Translations under genes and position numbers: made by a program
Notes under the pieces: model-generated
The model's database searches: none
Told to the model about the DNA's origin: nothing
What the model saw: only the letters and a program-made list of their open reading frames with translations
Shown: positions 23,273-31,336 of the stretch, piece by piece
Position numbering within the stretch: the first letter of the stretch is position 1
Layout of the letters: each line of letters opens with the position of its first letter
Assembly: GCF_036250675.1 (NCBI RefSeq)
Contig: NZ_CP109592.1
Coordinates: forward strand, 2,108,001 to 2,172,000
DNA length: 64,000 bases
Origin: Streptomyces sp. NBC_01689
GTDB taxonomy: Bacteria > Actinomycetota > Actinomycetes > Streptomycetales > Streptomycetaceae
Direction: 5' to 3'

Positions 23273-24598
23273 ATGGCGGACGACAACGCGGGCGCGCCGA
23301 CCCCGTACGCCCCGGCGGCGCCGGGCACGGTCGCGGTCTACCGCGGCGCCACCCTGTTCGACGGCACCGGCGGCCCCCTCCGGCCCTCGACGACGATCGT
23401 CCTCGACGGGCCGGTCGTCCGTGCCGTCGGCGACGACCGCGCGATCGGCGCCGTGCTGCCCGCCGGCGCCGAGGTCTTCGATCTCGACGGACGTTTCGTC
23501 GTCCCGGGGCTGATCGACTCCCACCAGCACCTCGCCACCCCGCCCGACCGGCCCGCCGCCGAGGCGGTGCTGCGCCGGCTCGCCTTCGGCGGCGTCACGG
23601 CCGTCCGCGACATGGCCGACGACCTGCGCCAAGTGGGCGATCTGGCCCGGGCCACCCTGGTCGGCGAGATCCCCGGCCCGGACATCCGGTACGCCGCCCT
23701 GATGGCGGGGCCGGGCTTCTTCGACGACCCGCGCACCCATCAGGTCACCCGGGGCGCGACGCCCGGTGAGGTGCCGTGGATGCAGGCGATCACCGCCGAC
23801 ACGGACCTTCCGCTGGCCGTGGCGACGGCGCGCGGCACCCACGCGACCGCCGTCAAGATCTACGCGGACCTGGACCGTGACACCGTCGCGGCCATCACCG
23901 CCGAGGCGCACCGCCAGGGCATCCACGTGTGGGCGCACGCCACGGTCTTCCCCGCGACGCCGGGCGATCTCGTCGCGGCCGGCGCCGACAGCCTCTCGCA
24001 TGTCACCCTGCTCCCCTTCGAGGCGGCCGAGGACCGGCTGATCAGCTACCACGACAAACCGGCCGTCGACCACGCCAGGTTCGCCTCGGGGGACGAGCCG
24101 CGACTGGCCGCGCTCTTCGCGCGGATGAAGGAGCGCGGTACGGTCCTGGACGCGACCGCCGGAATGTGGCTGACCGATCTCCTGTCCGGTGAGACGCCCG
24201 AGTCCGCCGCCCGCGCGCGGGCCAACGCGGAACTCGCCGCGGTCCTCACCGCCCAGGCCCATCGGGCGGGCGTCGCGATCTCGACCGGGACGGACTACGA
24301 GACCGACCCCGGGGACCCGTTCCCCGCCCTCTACGAGGAACTCGACTTCCTCGTCCGTCGCTGCGGCATCCCGGCCGACCAGGTGCTCCGCTCCGCGACG
24401 CTGGTGGGCGCCCGGGCCGCGGGCGCCGAGGACGTCATGGGCAGCGTCGAGGCCGGCAAGCTGGCCAACTTCGCCGTCCTGGACGAGAATCCGCTCCAGG
24501 ACATCGGAAATCTGCGGACCGTCGCGCTCACCGTCAAGCGCGGACGCCGCTTCGAGCGCGCCGAGTTCGACCGCACCGACCCCGAGGGATCCCGATGA
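23273..24598 (+). CDS. Amidohydrolase-superfamily metal-dependent hydrolase
   Basis: A 441-residue cytosolic hydrolase. The HxH metal motif is VVPGLIDSHQHLAT; the bridging-ligand region ATAVKIYADLD supplies the Lys that is usually carboxylated, WAHATV and SLSHVTL carry the following histidines and STGTDYETDPG the catalytic Asp; the C-terminal beta sandwich ends GKLANFAVLDENPL. Closest in layout to imidazolonepropionase/prolidase-like amidohydrolases that cleave cyclic amides or Xaa-Pro dipeptides. Start at 23273 after GGAGAGGTGAAG. It overlaps the dipeptidase gene by ATGA. Likely cleaves an amide or peptide supplied to the pathway (inference). Confidence 0.82.
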   Translation: MADDNAGAPTPYAPAAPGTVAVYRGATLFDGTGGPLRPSTTIVLDGPVVRAVGDDRAIGAVLPAGAEVFDLDGRFVVPGLIDSHQHLATPPDRPAAEAVLRRLAFGGVTAVRDMADDLRQVGDLARATLVGEIPGPDIRYAALMAGPGFFDDPRTHQVTRGATPGEVPWMQAITADTDLPLAVATARGTHATAVKIYADLDRDTVAAITAEAHRQGIHVWAHATVFPATPGDLVAAGADSLSHVTLLPFEAAEDRLISYHDKPAVDHARFASGDEPRLAALFARMKERGTVLDATAGMWLTDLLSGETPESAARARANAELAAVLTAQAHRAGVAISTGTDYETDPGDPFPALYEELDFLVRRCGIPADQVLRSATLVGARAAGAEDVMGSVEAGKLANFAVLDENPLQDIGNLRTVALTVKRGRRFERAEFDRTDPEGSR

Positions 24599-25668
24599 CC
24601 GACACCCCTATGATCATCAACGCGCTCGGGCAGCTGGACAACCCGAACGCCCCGGCCTCCGCGGACGCCGCAGCCCAGTTGAATCAGTCCAGCGAGCAAC
24701 TCACCATCGACAGCAGGACCTTGGCCGACGCGCACGCCTCGGGCCTGACCGCGGTCAACATCACCCTCGGCTACACGATGGGCGATCTGCCCCCGTACGA
24801 ACACACCCTCCACGAGATCGCCGTGTGGGACGCGCTCGTCCGCGACCACTCCGCCGACCTCGTCAAGGTGCTCACCGCCGACGACATCCGCCGCGCCCGC
24901 GCCGAGGGCCGGATCGGCATCGTCTACGGCTTCCAGAACGCCGTGGCCGTGGGCGAGGACACCGGGCGGATCGCGACCTTCGCCGACCTGGGGGTGCGGG
25001 TCGTGCAGCTCACGTACAACCAGGCCAACCACATCGGCGACGGTTCGATGGCGCCGGAGAACCGCGGTCTGAGCGACTTCGGCCACCGCGTCGTCGACGC
25101 GCTGAACGAGCGTCACCTCATGGTCGACCTCTCCCACAGCGGGGAGCGCACCTGCCTGGACGCCGCCGCGTACTCGCGGCAGCCCGTCTCCATCAACCAC
25201 ACGGGGTGCCGTGCCCTCGCCGACCTGCCCCGCAACAAGACCGACGAGGAACTGCGTCTGGTCGCCGACCGCGGCGGGTTCGTGGGCATCTACTTCATGC
25301 CCTTCCTCTCGCTGTCCGGCCACGCCCGCGCCGAGGACGTCGTCGACCACATCGTGCACGCCGTGAACGTGTGCGGCGAGGACCACGTCGGCATCGGCAC
25401 CGACGGCCCGGTCACCTCGATCGACGACCTCGACACCTACCGTGCCCACCTCGCCGAACATGTGGCCCTGCGCCGCGAGGCCGGTGTCAGCGCGGCGGGC
25501 GAGCGCGACGACACCCTGCCCTTCGTCGTCGATCTGCGGGGCGTGGACCAGTTCCGCGAGCTGATCCGTCTGCTGGAGGCCCGCGGGTACGGGTCACGGC
25601 GCGTCGAGAAGATCCTCGGCACGAACTTCCTCGACTACGCCGAGCGCGTGTGGACGCCCGCTCCCTAG
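24595..25668 (+). CDS. Membrane dipeptidase-type zinc peptidase (M19)
   Basis: A 357-residue M19 (renal dipeptidase) family enzyme. Visible family segments: ANHIGDGSMAPENRGLSDFG (N-x-x-x-D...E..GL), LMVDLSHSGERTCLDAA, VSINHTGCRALADLPRNKTD and VGIGTDGPV; the His and Glu residues there form the binuclear zinc site. The usual N-terminal DgHxD is replaced by INALGQLDNPN, an unusual variation in the first metal motif. M19 enzymes cleave dipeptides, often with a D- or dehydro-amino acid at the C-terminal side. Coupled to the amidohydrolase (ATGA). Its TAG stop overlaps the TAG of the convergent oxidoreductase gene within the tetranucleotide CTAG. Confidence 0.82.
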   Translation: MTDTPMIINALGQLDNPNAPASADAAAQLNQSSEQLTIDSRTLADAHASGLTAVNITLGYTMGDLPPYEHTLHEIAVWDALVRDHSADLVKVLTADDIRRARAEGRIGIVYGFQNAVAVGEDTGRIATFADLGVRVVQLTYNQANHIGDGSMAPENRGLSDFGHRVVDALNERHLMVDLSHSGERTCLDAAAYSRQPVSINHTGCRALADLPRNKTDEELRLVADRGGFVGIYFMPFLSLSGHARAEDVVDHIVHAVNVCGEDHVGIGTDGPVTSIDDLDTYRAHLAEHVALRREAGVSAAGERDDTLPFVVDLRGVDQFRELIRLLEARGYGSRRVEKILGTNFLDYAERVWTPAP

Positions 25669-27059
25669 GTCGTGTCCGTCCACTTCGTGAACAGGAGGTT
25701 CAGGCCCTCCGCCATGGTGGGGTGGGTGAGGATCATGTCCCTGAGCGCCTGGTGGGGCAGGCCCGCGAGCATGGCCGTCTGGACGGTGGCCACCACCTCG
25801 GAGGATTCCGGCCCCAGCAGGGCCGCGCCCAGGATGTGCCCCGACCCGCGTTCGACGACCGCCTTCCACACGCCGCGGGTCTCCCGCAGGGTGCGGGCGC
25901 GCGGAACGGCCGCCACCGGCATGCGGGCCACGCGGATGTCGTGTCCGGCCTCCCGGGCCTGCCGTTCGGTCAGGCCCACCCGGGCGAGTTCGGGATCGGT
26001 GAAGAGGGTCCACGGCACCAGTCGCCCGGTGGTGCGCCGGTCGCCGCCCGCGAGGTTCTCCTTGACGACGCGGTAGTCGTCGAGGGAGGCGTGGGTGAAC
26101 TGCGGGCTCCCCGCCACGTCCCCCACCGCCCAGGTGTGCGGGGCCGTGGTGGCGAGGCGGTCGTCGACGTCGACGAAGCCGCGCGCGTCCACGGCCACGC
26201 CCGCGCGGTCCAGGTCCAGTCCGGCCGTGACCGGTTCCCGTCCGACGGCGAGGAGCACGTCGCTGCCGGACACCTCCTCGCCGCCCGCCAGCCGGACGAC
26301 GACGTCCTGTCCCCGGCGCCCGGCCGACTCGACCACGGCGCCGGTGCGCAGCGCCACGCCGTCCTCGCGCAGGATCGCCACCAGCGCCTCGGCGATGTCC
26401 GGGTCCTCCCCCGGCAGCAGGCCCGGGGCCCGGTCCACGACCGTGACCTCGCTCCCGAAGCTGGTGAACATCTGGGCGAACTCCAGGCCCACATAGCCGC
26501 CGCCGAGCACCACCAGCCGTTCCGGGATGCGGGGCAGCCTCAGGATGCTCTCGCTGGTGAGCGGATCGGCCGCGGCCAGCCCCGGGACCGGCGGAATCTG
26601 AGGCACCGTACCGGTGTCGATCACCACGTCGGCGCCGCGCAGCACGCGCCGGTCGCCGTCGGCCAGTTCCACGACGACCGTGCGTCCGGCCACGAACCGG
26701 GCGGTTCCCAGCACGAAGTCCATCCCGCTGTCGATGAACTGACGGTAATTCAGCTCCACCATTCCCTCGACGACGCCGCTCTTGTGGGCGCGGAGCAGAT
26801 CAAGGTCCACGCGGCCCTTCACGCCGGCCAGACCGAGTTCCTCGGACCGGGCGAGCCGGTCGAGCAAACGCGCGCTGGTGACCAGCGACTTGGTCGGGAT
26901 GCAGGCCACGTTGATACAGGTGCCACCGATCATTCCGCGCTCGACCATGGCCACGTCGCGCCCCGAGCGCGCCAGATCCATCGCCAGGGTCTTGCCTCCC
27001 TTGCCGCCACCGACGACAAGGAGATCGACGTCCTCGACGACCTCTTCCACCTGGTTCAT
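25665..27059 (-). CDS. Pyridine nucleotide-disulfide oxidoreductase (dihydrolipoyl dehydrogenase / mercuric reductase-like)
   Basis: A 464-residue FAD flavoprotein. N-terminal FAD motif LLVVGGGKGGKTLAMDLA, redox-active disulfide GGTCINVACIPTKSLV (C48 and C53), second nucleotide motif RLVVLGGGYVGLEFAQMF, and the C-terminal interface HPTMAEGLNLLF with the HPTxxE base used in the family. There is no heavy-metal-associated domain, and no lipoyl-enzyme genes are nearby, so a low-molecular-weight disulfide or quinone substrate is as likely as dihydrolipoamide. Start at 27059; no strong Shine-Dalgarno. The stop overlaps that of the dipeptidase gene by four bases. Confidence 0.85.
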   Translation of the reverse strand: MNQVEEVVEDVDLLVVGGGKGGKTLAMDLARSGRDVAMVERGMIGGTCINVACIPTKSLVTSARLLDRLARSEELGLAGVKGRVDLDLLRAHKSGVVEGMVELNYRQFIDSGMDFVLGTARFVAGRTVVVELADGDRRVLRGADVVIDTGTVPQIPPVPGLAAADPLTSESILRLPRIPERLVVLGGGYVGLEFAQMFTSFGSEVTVVDRAPGLLPGEDPDIAEALVAILREDGVALRTGAVVESAGRRGQDVVVRLAGGEEVSGSDVLLAVGREPVTAGLDLDRAGVAVDARGFVDVDDRLATTAPHTWAVGDVAGSPQFTHASLDDYRVVKENLAGGDRRTTGRLVPWTLFTDPELARVGLTERQAREAGHDIRVARMPVAAVPRARTLRETRGVWKAVVERGSGHILGAALLGPESSEVVATVQTAMLAGLPHQALRDMILTHPTMAEGLNLLFTKWTDTT

Positions 27060-27475
27060 GATCGACGCACCCACCTCGGTCGCTGAGCCATCGCCCGGTC
27101 CGCCCGCGCCCCCTCGGACGTCACGGGCCGCACGCCCCCGACCGGCACGGACGACGCGTCCACGTCGGTGCGGACCGCGTCCCGAGCGCGCGCACCCGCC
27201 GCCGGGACCGATACGGACCGCGTGCGCAACGCCACGGAGAAGCACCGTGTGTGATCCGGGCGCCCCGGTCTCCGCGGCGCCGCCCCTCCGGTCCGCGCCA
27301 CGGCCCCTCCCCCAGGGTAGGCACGCGCGCCGTCCACCGCTCGGTCGGAGACACCGCCCCGGGAAGGGGCAGCGGCGGGAACCCGGGCCCGACGGGTGCC
27401 CGGCCCGGATACGGACGGACGCCCGGCCCGGATCCGGACGGACGCGCGGCGCGGATCCGGAGGCGCGATGGCAAA
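27060..27475. other. Intergenic region with 23-bp tandem repeat
   Basis: No convincing gene. Two and a half copies of a 23-bp unit (GCCCGGCCCGGATCCGGACG then GAC, with one variation in the first) run from 27398 to about 27463, directly in front of the AT-rich globin promoter. Confidence 0.55.
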
Positions 27476-27509
27476 AATATGCATCTCACATTCCAGTTTT
27501 GATAGACTC
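27476..27509 (+). promoter_or_regulatory. Globin promoter with NsrR-like site
   Basis: An AT-rich patch in GC-rich surroundings. AATATGCATCT then CACATTCCAGTT (27476-27498) matches the classical NsrR 11-1-11 repeat AANATGCATTT-N-AAATGCATNTT at 15 of 20 informative positions, the left half almost perfectly. A TAGACT -10 (27503-27508) follows. Confidence 0.4.
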
Positions 27510-27549
27510 GGACCGTGCTCGGCACCGCACCCCCGGAAAGGCTGTGACC

Positions 27550-28032
27550 ATGGCGCCCGAACAGGACCTCGCGGACCGCGCCGACGTGTCCGGCCTGGTC
27601 ACCGAGTTCTACCGGCGGGCTTTCGCGGACCCGCTGATCGGGCCGGTGTTCACCGACATCGCCCGCATGGACCTGGCCGCCCACCTGCCGGTGATGTGCG
27701 ACTTCTGGGAGACGGTGCTCTTCCGGGCGGGCCTCTACCGCCGCAACGCCCTGCGGGTCCATGTACGGCTGCACCGGCTCGCCCCTCTCGAAGCCGCGCA
27801 CTTCGCGCGCTGGCTGGCCCTGTGGACGGACACCGTGGACGACCTGTTCAGCGGCCCGAAGGCCGAGCTGGCCAAGGTCCAGGCCGAGCGGATCGGCGGA
27901 TCGCTGCTGCGCAGGATCCAGGGCGGCGAGGCCGGTGAGGTGGTCTCGTTCCACCGGACGAGACCCGCCGCGGACGGTGCGCCGCCGTCCGTCACAGGTC
28001 GTTCTGCACCACACCCCGAGTGGAGAACGTGA
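27550..28032 (+). CDS. Truncated hemoglobin, group III-like globin
   Basis: A 160-residue haem protein with the 2-on-2 globin fold. It reads VSGLVTEFYRRAFADPLIGP then VFTDIARMDLAAHLPVMCDF WE, and the proximal-histidine segment LHRLAPLEAAHFARWLALW, as in group III truncated globins. Such proteins bind O2 or NO and are linked to microaerobic or nitrosative stress. The ATG at 27550 is 8 nt after AAAGG; a GTG two codons earlier is possible. The C-terminal 20 residues (RTRPAADGAPPSVTGRSAPH...) are low-complexity and overlap the convergent GntR gene by 41 bp, so they may be a read-through extension of the family core. An NsrR-like motif upstream would fit an NO-responsive role. Confidence 0.82.
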   Translation: MAPEQDLADRADVSGLVTEFYRRAFADPLIGPVFTDIARMDLAAHLPVMCDFWETVLFRAGLYRRNALRVHVRLHRLAPLEAAHFARWLALWTDTVDDLFSGPKAELAKVQAERIGGSLLRRIQGGEAGEVVSFHRTRPAADGAPPSVTGRSAPHPEWRT

Positions 28033-28837
28033 CGGGTTCGCCCGGCATGAAGTCCCCCGGCGGGATACCGGGATGGTGGCCGTCGGGCGGCGTGGGCCGT
28101 TCGGCCCGCGGACCGAGCGTCAGCCGGGACACGATGCGGTACCGGTCGCCCCGGTAGATCGAGTGCACGTACTCCACCGGCCGGCCGCGGGTGTCCGAGG
28201 TGAGCCGTTCGAAGAGGAGGGCCGGGGACAGTTCCGGCACGTCCAGCAGGTCCGCCTCGCCGCGCGTCACCACCGTGGGCTCGATCGCCTGCACCGCCTC
28301 GCTGACCTGCACACCGTGGCGTTCCTTCAGGTGCTGGTAGAGGTCGCCGCTCTCCAGCTCGTCCTGGGTGAGGTCCGGCGCCAGGTCCGCGGGGACGTGG
28401 AGGTACTCGATGGCCATGGGAGAACCGTCGACGAGCCGCAGGCGCGCCACATAGCGGATCTCCGCCGCGGGTGAGATGCGCAGCTTGCGGCCCACCCGCG
28501 CGCCGGCCCGCTGGGTGCTGAACTCGAGGAGCCGGCTGGTCCAGTTGCCCGCGGCCTGGGGAAGGCTGAAGGTCCGCCGGTCCGGGACCAGTTCCTGAGT
28601 GATCTTCGCGCCCGCCACGAACATGCCGCGGCCGTGTTCACGCACCAGGAGTCCGGCCACGACGAGTTGGTCCACAGCGGCCCGCAACGTGGGCCGGGAG
28701 ACGCCGAGTTCGGCGCTCAGGACGCGCTCGGAGGGAATCGCGTCACCCGGGCGGCGCTCCTCGATCAGTTCGAGGATGGCGTCGCGCACCTTCTCGCGCT
28801 TGAGCAGCGCACGGGAGGCGGCCGGATCGATCTCCAT
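27992..28837 (-). CDS. GntR-family regulator with UTRA domain
   Basis: A 281-residue regulator: N-terminal winged helix (KVRDAILELIEERRPGDAIP then SERVLSAELGVSRPTLRAAV) and a C-terminal UTRA/HutC ligand domain (RYVARLRLVDGSPMAIEYLH, ... GDRYRIVSRLTLGP). UTRA members such as DasR sense sugar phosphates or related ligands. Start at 28837 after GAGAG. It is divergent from a CBM3-GH16 secreted enzyme; the intervening 400 bp has five ACTGGT boxes and a DasR-like site. Its 3' end overlaps the convergent globin gene by 41 bp. Confidence 0.88.
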   Translation of the reverse strand: MEIDPAASRALLKREKVRDAILELIEERRPGDAIPSERVLSAELGVSRPTLRAAVDQLVVAGLLVREHGRGMFVAGAKITQELVPDRRTFSLPQAAGNWTSRLLEFSTQRAGARVGRKLRISPAAEIRYVARLRLVDGSPMAIEYLHVPADLAPDLTQDELESGDLYQHLKERHGVQVSEAVQAIEPTVVTRGEADLLDVPELSPALLFERLTSDTRGRPVEYVHSIYRGDRYRIVSRLTLGPRAERPTPPDGHHPGIPPGDFMPGEPVTFSTRGVVQNDL

Positions 28838-28868
28838 GCGGGACTCTCGATCGTCGTCGGGACGGGGT

Positions 28869-28904
28869 ACTGGTAGGGACCCTGACCATAACTGGTCCAC
28901 TGGT
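28869..28904. promoter_or_regulatory. ACTGGT cluster upstream of GntR gene
   Basis: ACTGGT at 28869, 28891 and 28899, the middle one within the palindrome GACCA-TAAC-TGGTC (28884-28897). Placed 32-68 bp before the GntR start; probable autoregulatory site. Confidence 0.55.
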
Positions 28905-28988
28905 AAAGGGTTCCGAGTAGTTCGGTGCCGGCGACACGACTGGCCCGCTCGCGCCTTCCTTCCCCAAATCCCGTACAGGATAAGGGGG

Positions 28989-29056
28989 TTGACGCACGCA
29001 TTGGTCTATGCCACCTTCAACCGACACCAACTGGTAAACCCGGTCGGTCAACTGGT
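28989..29056 (+). promoter_or_regulatory. DasR-like site and ACTGGT boxes before the CBM3-GH16 gene
   Basis: A -35-like TTGACG (28989-28994) is followed by ATTGGTCTATGCCACC (29000-29015), 12 of 16 identical to the DasR responsive element ACTGGTCTAGACCACT, then ACTGGT at 29030 and 29051. Arrangement suits repression by the divergent UTRA regulator or by DasR itself. Confidence 0.5.
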
Positions 29057-29244
29057 CAAGCACGATGTGCCGTCCGCTGTCAGGTCTCCCGGAGGCGAAT
29101 CGCGAGGTACCACCCGTTCCCCCGCTCGGCGCCCCGCCCTCGGCGCCGGGCCCACCCCACCCCCCATCGTCGTGGCGATTCTGACGGCCGCCCTCCCCCC
29201 GGCCCTCCCGCGCGCAGCGGGAGTCCCCCCTGAAAGGAACCCCG

Positions 29245-30681
29245 ATGAGAACCCGTCCCCCCGCCGGCCGCGGCCGTGTGGCCCTGGCCCTCTCGGCCCT
29301 GCTGGGCAGTACCGTCCTGGCGGCTGTTCCCCTGACCGGGACCGCCTCCGCCGCGGCCGACGGCGTCGCCGTCCAGTACCGCACCAGCGCGACCGGGGCC
29401 ACCGCCGATCAGAGCGAGCCCTGGCTCAAGGTGCGCAACACCGGTTCCTCGACCGTGCAGTTGAGCCAGGTGAAGGTCCGCTACTACTTCAAGGCCGACT
29501 CCGCGAGCGCCTCGTACCGCTTCGCCTGTTCCTGGGCGGTCAAGGGGTGCGCCAACATCACCGGCACCTTCGGCACGCTGGCTCACCCCACCGCCACCGC
29601 GGACCGCTATCTGGAGATCGGCTTCACCTCGGGGGCCGGATCACTGGCACCGGGCACCGACACCAGCGACATGCAGCTCCGCTTCTACCAGTCCACCTGG
29701 CAGACCCTGAACCAGGCGGACGACTACTCCTTCAGCGCCGCCCGGACCTCGTACGCGGACTGGAGCAAGGTCACCGCGCAGCTCGGCGGCAGCACCGTGT
29801 GGGGTACGGCGCCCGACGGGAACGACCCGACGGATCCCACCGACCCCACCGATCCGACCGACCCGCCCGGCGGGGGCCAGAGCCTGTTCGACGACTTCTC
29901 CTACACCTCGTACACCGACCCCGCCATCGCCGCCCACGGCTGGAACGTCCGCTCCAACTCCGGCGGTCCCGGTGTGCCCGGCGCCACCTGGGACCCGTCC
30001 AAGGTCACCTTCCCCACCGTCTCCGGCAACACGGTGATGAACCTGGAGACCTCCACCGCGGGCACCGCGGAATCCACCAGACAGACCGAAGTCGTCTCCA
30101 GGAGCACCAAGTTCAAGAACGGCACCTACGCGGCCCGGGTGAAGTTCTCCGACACCCCCAAGTCCGGGCCGGACGGCGATCACCTCGTGCAGACCTTCTT
30201 CACCATCAACGACCTCAAGGCCCCGATGGCCGACGACTACTCGGAGTACGACTTCGAGTACCTGCCCAACGGCGGCTGGGGCGAGAGCGGCAACATCCTC
30301 TACACCACGTCCTGGGAGACGTACAACCCGGATCCCTGGCAGGCGGTCAACCAGCACACCGAGGGCAGGCAGAGCTACAACGGGTGGCACGACCTGGTGC
30401 TCACCATCGACAACAGCAGCATCAAGTACTACGTCGACGGGCAGCTCTTCGGCACGCATGACGCCCAGTACCTGCCCGAACGCCCGATGTCGATCAACTT
30501 CAACCAGTGGCTGATCGACCTCGCCGGGCAGACCTCGACCACGGCCCGCGCCTACGACGAGCAGGTCGACTACGTGCTGCACGTCAAGGACCAGGTCCTG
30601 ACGCCGGCCCAGGTGGCCGCGAAGGTGGCCGCCTACCGCACGGCCGGAACGAAGTTCGTGGACGAGGTCCCGGCCTCCTGA
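29245..30681 (+). CDS. Secreted CBM3 - GH16-type polysaccharide hydrolase
   Basis: A 478-residue secreted modular protein. Signal peptide (GRVALALSALLGSTVLAAVP...ASA), then a family 3 cellulose-binding module of about 150 residues (VQYRTSATGATADQSEPWLK, KVRYYFKADSASASYRFACS, YLEIGFTSGAGSLAPGTD, QADDYSFSAARTSYADWSKV), a linker of four DPT repeats, then a jelly-roll catalytic-like domain with the GH16 motif ExDxE in DDYSEYDFEYLPNGGW. CBM3 is common in clostridial cellulases and less so in Streptomyces. GH16 enzymes cleave beta-1,3/1,4-glucans, galactans or related polymers; the specificity here is open. Preceded by a carbohydrate-type regulatory region and a divergent UTRA repressor. Confidence 0.82.
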   Translation: MRTRPPAGRGRVALALSALLGSTVLAAVPLTGTASAAADGVAVQYRTSATGATADQSEPWLKVRNTGSSTVQLSQVKVRYYFKADSASASYRFACSWAVKGCANITGTFGTLAHPTATADRYLEIGFTSGAGSLAPGTDTSDMQLRFYQSTWQTLNQADDYSFSAARTSYADWSKVTAQLGGSTVWGTAPDGNDPTDPTDPTDPTDPPGGGQSLFDDFSYTSYTDPAIAAHGWNVRSNSGGPGVPGATWDPSKVTFPTVSGNTVMNLETSTAGTAESTRQTEVVSRSTKFKNGTYAARVKFSDTPKSGPDGDHLVQTFFTINDLKAPMADDYSEYDFEYLPNGGWGESGNILYTTSWETYNPDPWQAVNQHTEGRQSYNGWHDLVLTIDNSSIKYYVDGQLFGTHDAQYLPERPMSINFNQWLIDLAGQTSTTARAYDEQVDYVLHVKDQVLTPAQVAAKVAAYRTAGTKFVDEVPAS

Positions 30682-30692
30682 CCCCACGTGCC

Positions 30693-30754
30693 CCGACGCC
30701 GGTCTCCCCGACGTGACGACGCACCACCTCGTCACCGAGAGGAGGCCGGCGTCG
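30693..30754 (+). terminator. Terminator of CBM3-GH16 gene
   Basis: Fourteen-bp stem CGACGCCGGTCTCC / GGAGGCCGGCGTCG (one wobble) with a 34-base loop, 12 bp after the stop. Confidence 0.6.
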
Positions 30755-31049
30755 CGCGTGCGGTCCCGGGCCACCCTGTGGGGGAACCCGGACCAGGGGT
30801 CACGGCCGGCACCGTCCGAGCCGTCCTCGCCGCCGCCGCAATCCCCCGTTCGAGCCACAGCGACGGCGCCGTCGCCTTGACGAGTGAATCGAACGGGTCG
30901 ATGCCGGGCGCTCGGCCCGGCCGCACTTGCCCGGACCGCCGGGATTCGGACTTTCGCCCGATCATTCGCTCCTTCCACCCCGTATCGGTCCTGTGATCAG
31001 CGCAGTTGTCCGGGATGCCGCCACCGAACCTCCCACCAAGGAGCATCCC
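30755..31049. other. Promoter region of the small-ORF/ABC operon
   Basis: About 300 bp without a gene. The last 100 bp must carry the promoter of the three-gene unit starting at 31050; no strong -35/-10 pair stands out (a TATCGG lies near 30985). Confidence 0.4.
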
Positions 31050-31202
31050 GTGCATCCCGTACTCGTCCTCGCCGCCCTCCGGTCCGCGTTCGAAAACCCT
31101 CCCGCCCGGACCGTCTCCCCGACCGCGCTCCGCCGTCCCGTCGATGTGCGCCGAGCCCTGTTCGTCTCCGCGTCACGACCGTCGTCGAGGTGGGGTGCGT
31201 GA
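31050..31202 (+). CDS. Small ORF, 50 aa, first of coupled ABC transporter operon
   Basis: GTG start with a textbook AAGGAG ribosome-binding site six bases upstream; 80% GC at third positions. Product begins MHPVLVLAALRSAFENPPAR and ends FVSASRPSSRWGA; no cysteine, basic, weakly hydrophobic N-terminus. Its TGA overlaps the GTG of the next small ORF. I do not recognise it. It could be a peptide substrate of the downstream transporter, or a leader ORF that couples translation. No known RiPP core motif is apparent. Confidence 0.45.
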   Translation: MHPVLVLAALRSAFENPPARTVSPTALRRPVDVRRALFVSASRPSSRWGA

Positions 31203-31336
31203 CCGACTCGACGACGCCCGCGCCGGCCCCGCTCACCCGGGCCGGCGCGAAACCTCGGCCGCGGTTCTCCCCGGCGGCCGGCCCCTCGCACCTCCGGCAC
31301 ACCCCGGACCGGCTCGCCGCGGGGGTGCCCGCATGA
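31199..31336 (+). CDS. Small ORF, 45 aa, second of coupled ABC transporter operon
   Basis: GTG start overlaps the upstream stop (GTGA) and its own TGA overlaps the ATG of the ABC transporter gene (ATGA). Third positions are over 90% GC. Product: MTDSTTPAPAPLTRAGAKPR, then a Pro/His/Arg-rich tail ending AAGVPA. No known domain. The chained overlaps argue that it is translated. Confidence 0.45.
   Translation: MTDSTTPAPAPLTRAGAKPRPRFSPAAGPSHLRHTPDRLAAGVPA

Larger units (their letters stand above)
28838..29244. other. Divergent intergenic region, GntR / CBM3-GH16
   Basis: 407 bp of regulatory sequence holding the elements listed separately. The last 70 bp is C-rich and leads to AAAGGAACCCCG, the ribosome-binding site of the enzyme gene. 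No further gene seen. Confidence 0.5.

Noticed and set aside
27121..28014. 297-codon minus-strand frame opposite the globin gene
   Set aside because: Antisense shadow; the plus-strand frame has clear globin features.
31006..31332. N-terminal extension of the ABC transporter
   Set aside because: The extra 109 residues are Pro/Arg-rich with wrong third-position pattern; the other frame carries the two coupled small ORFs with ribosome-binding site.
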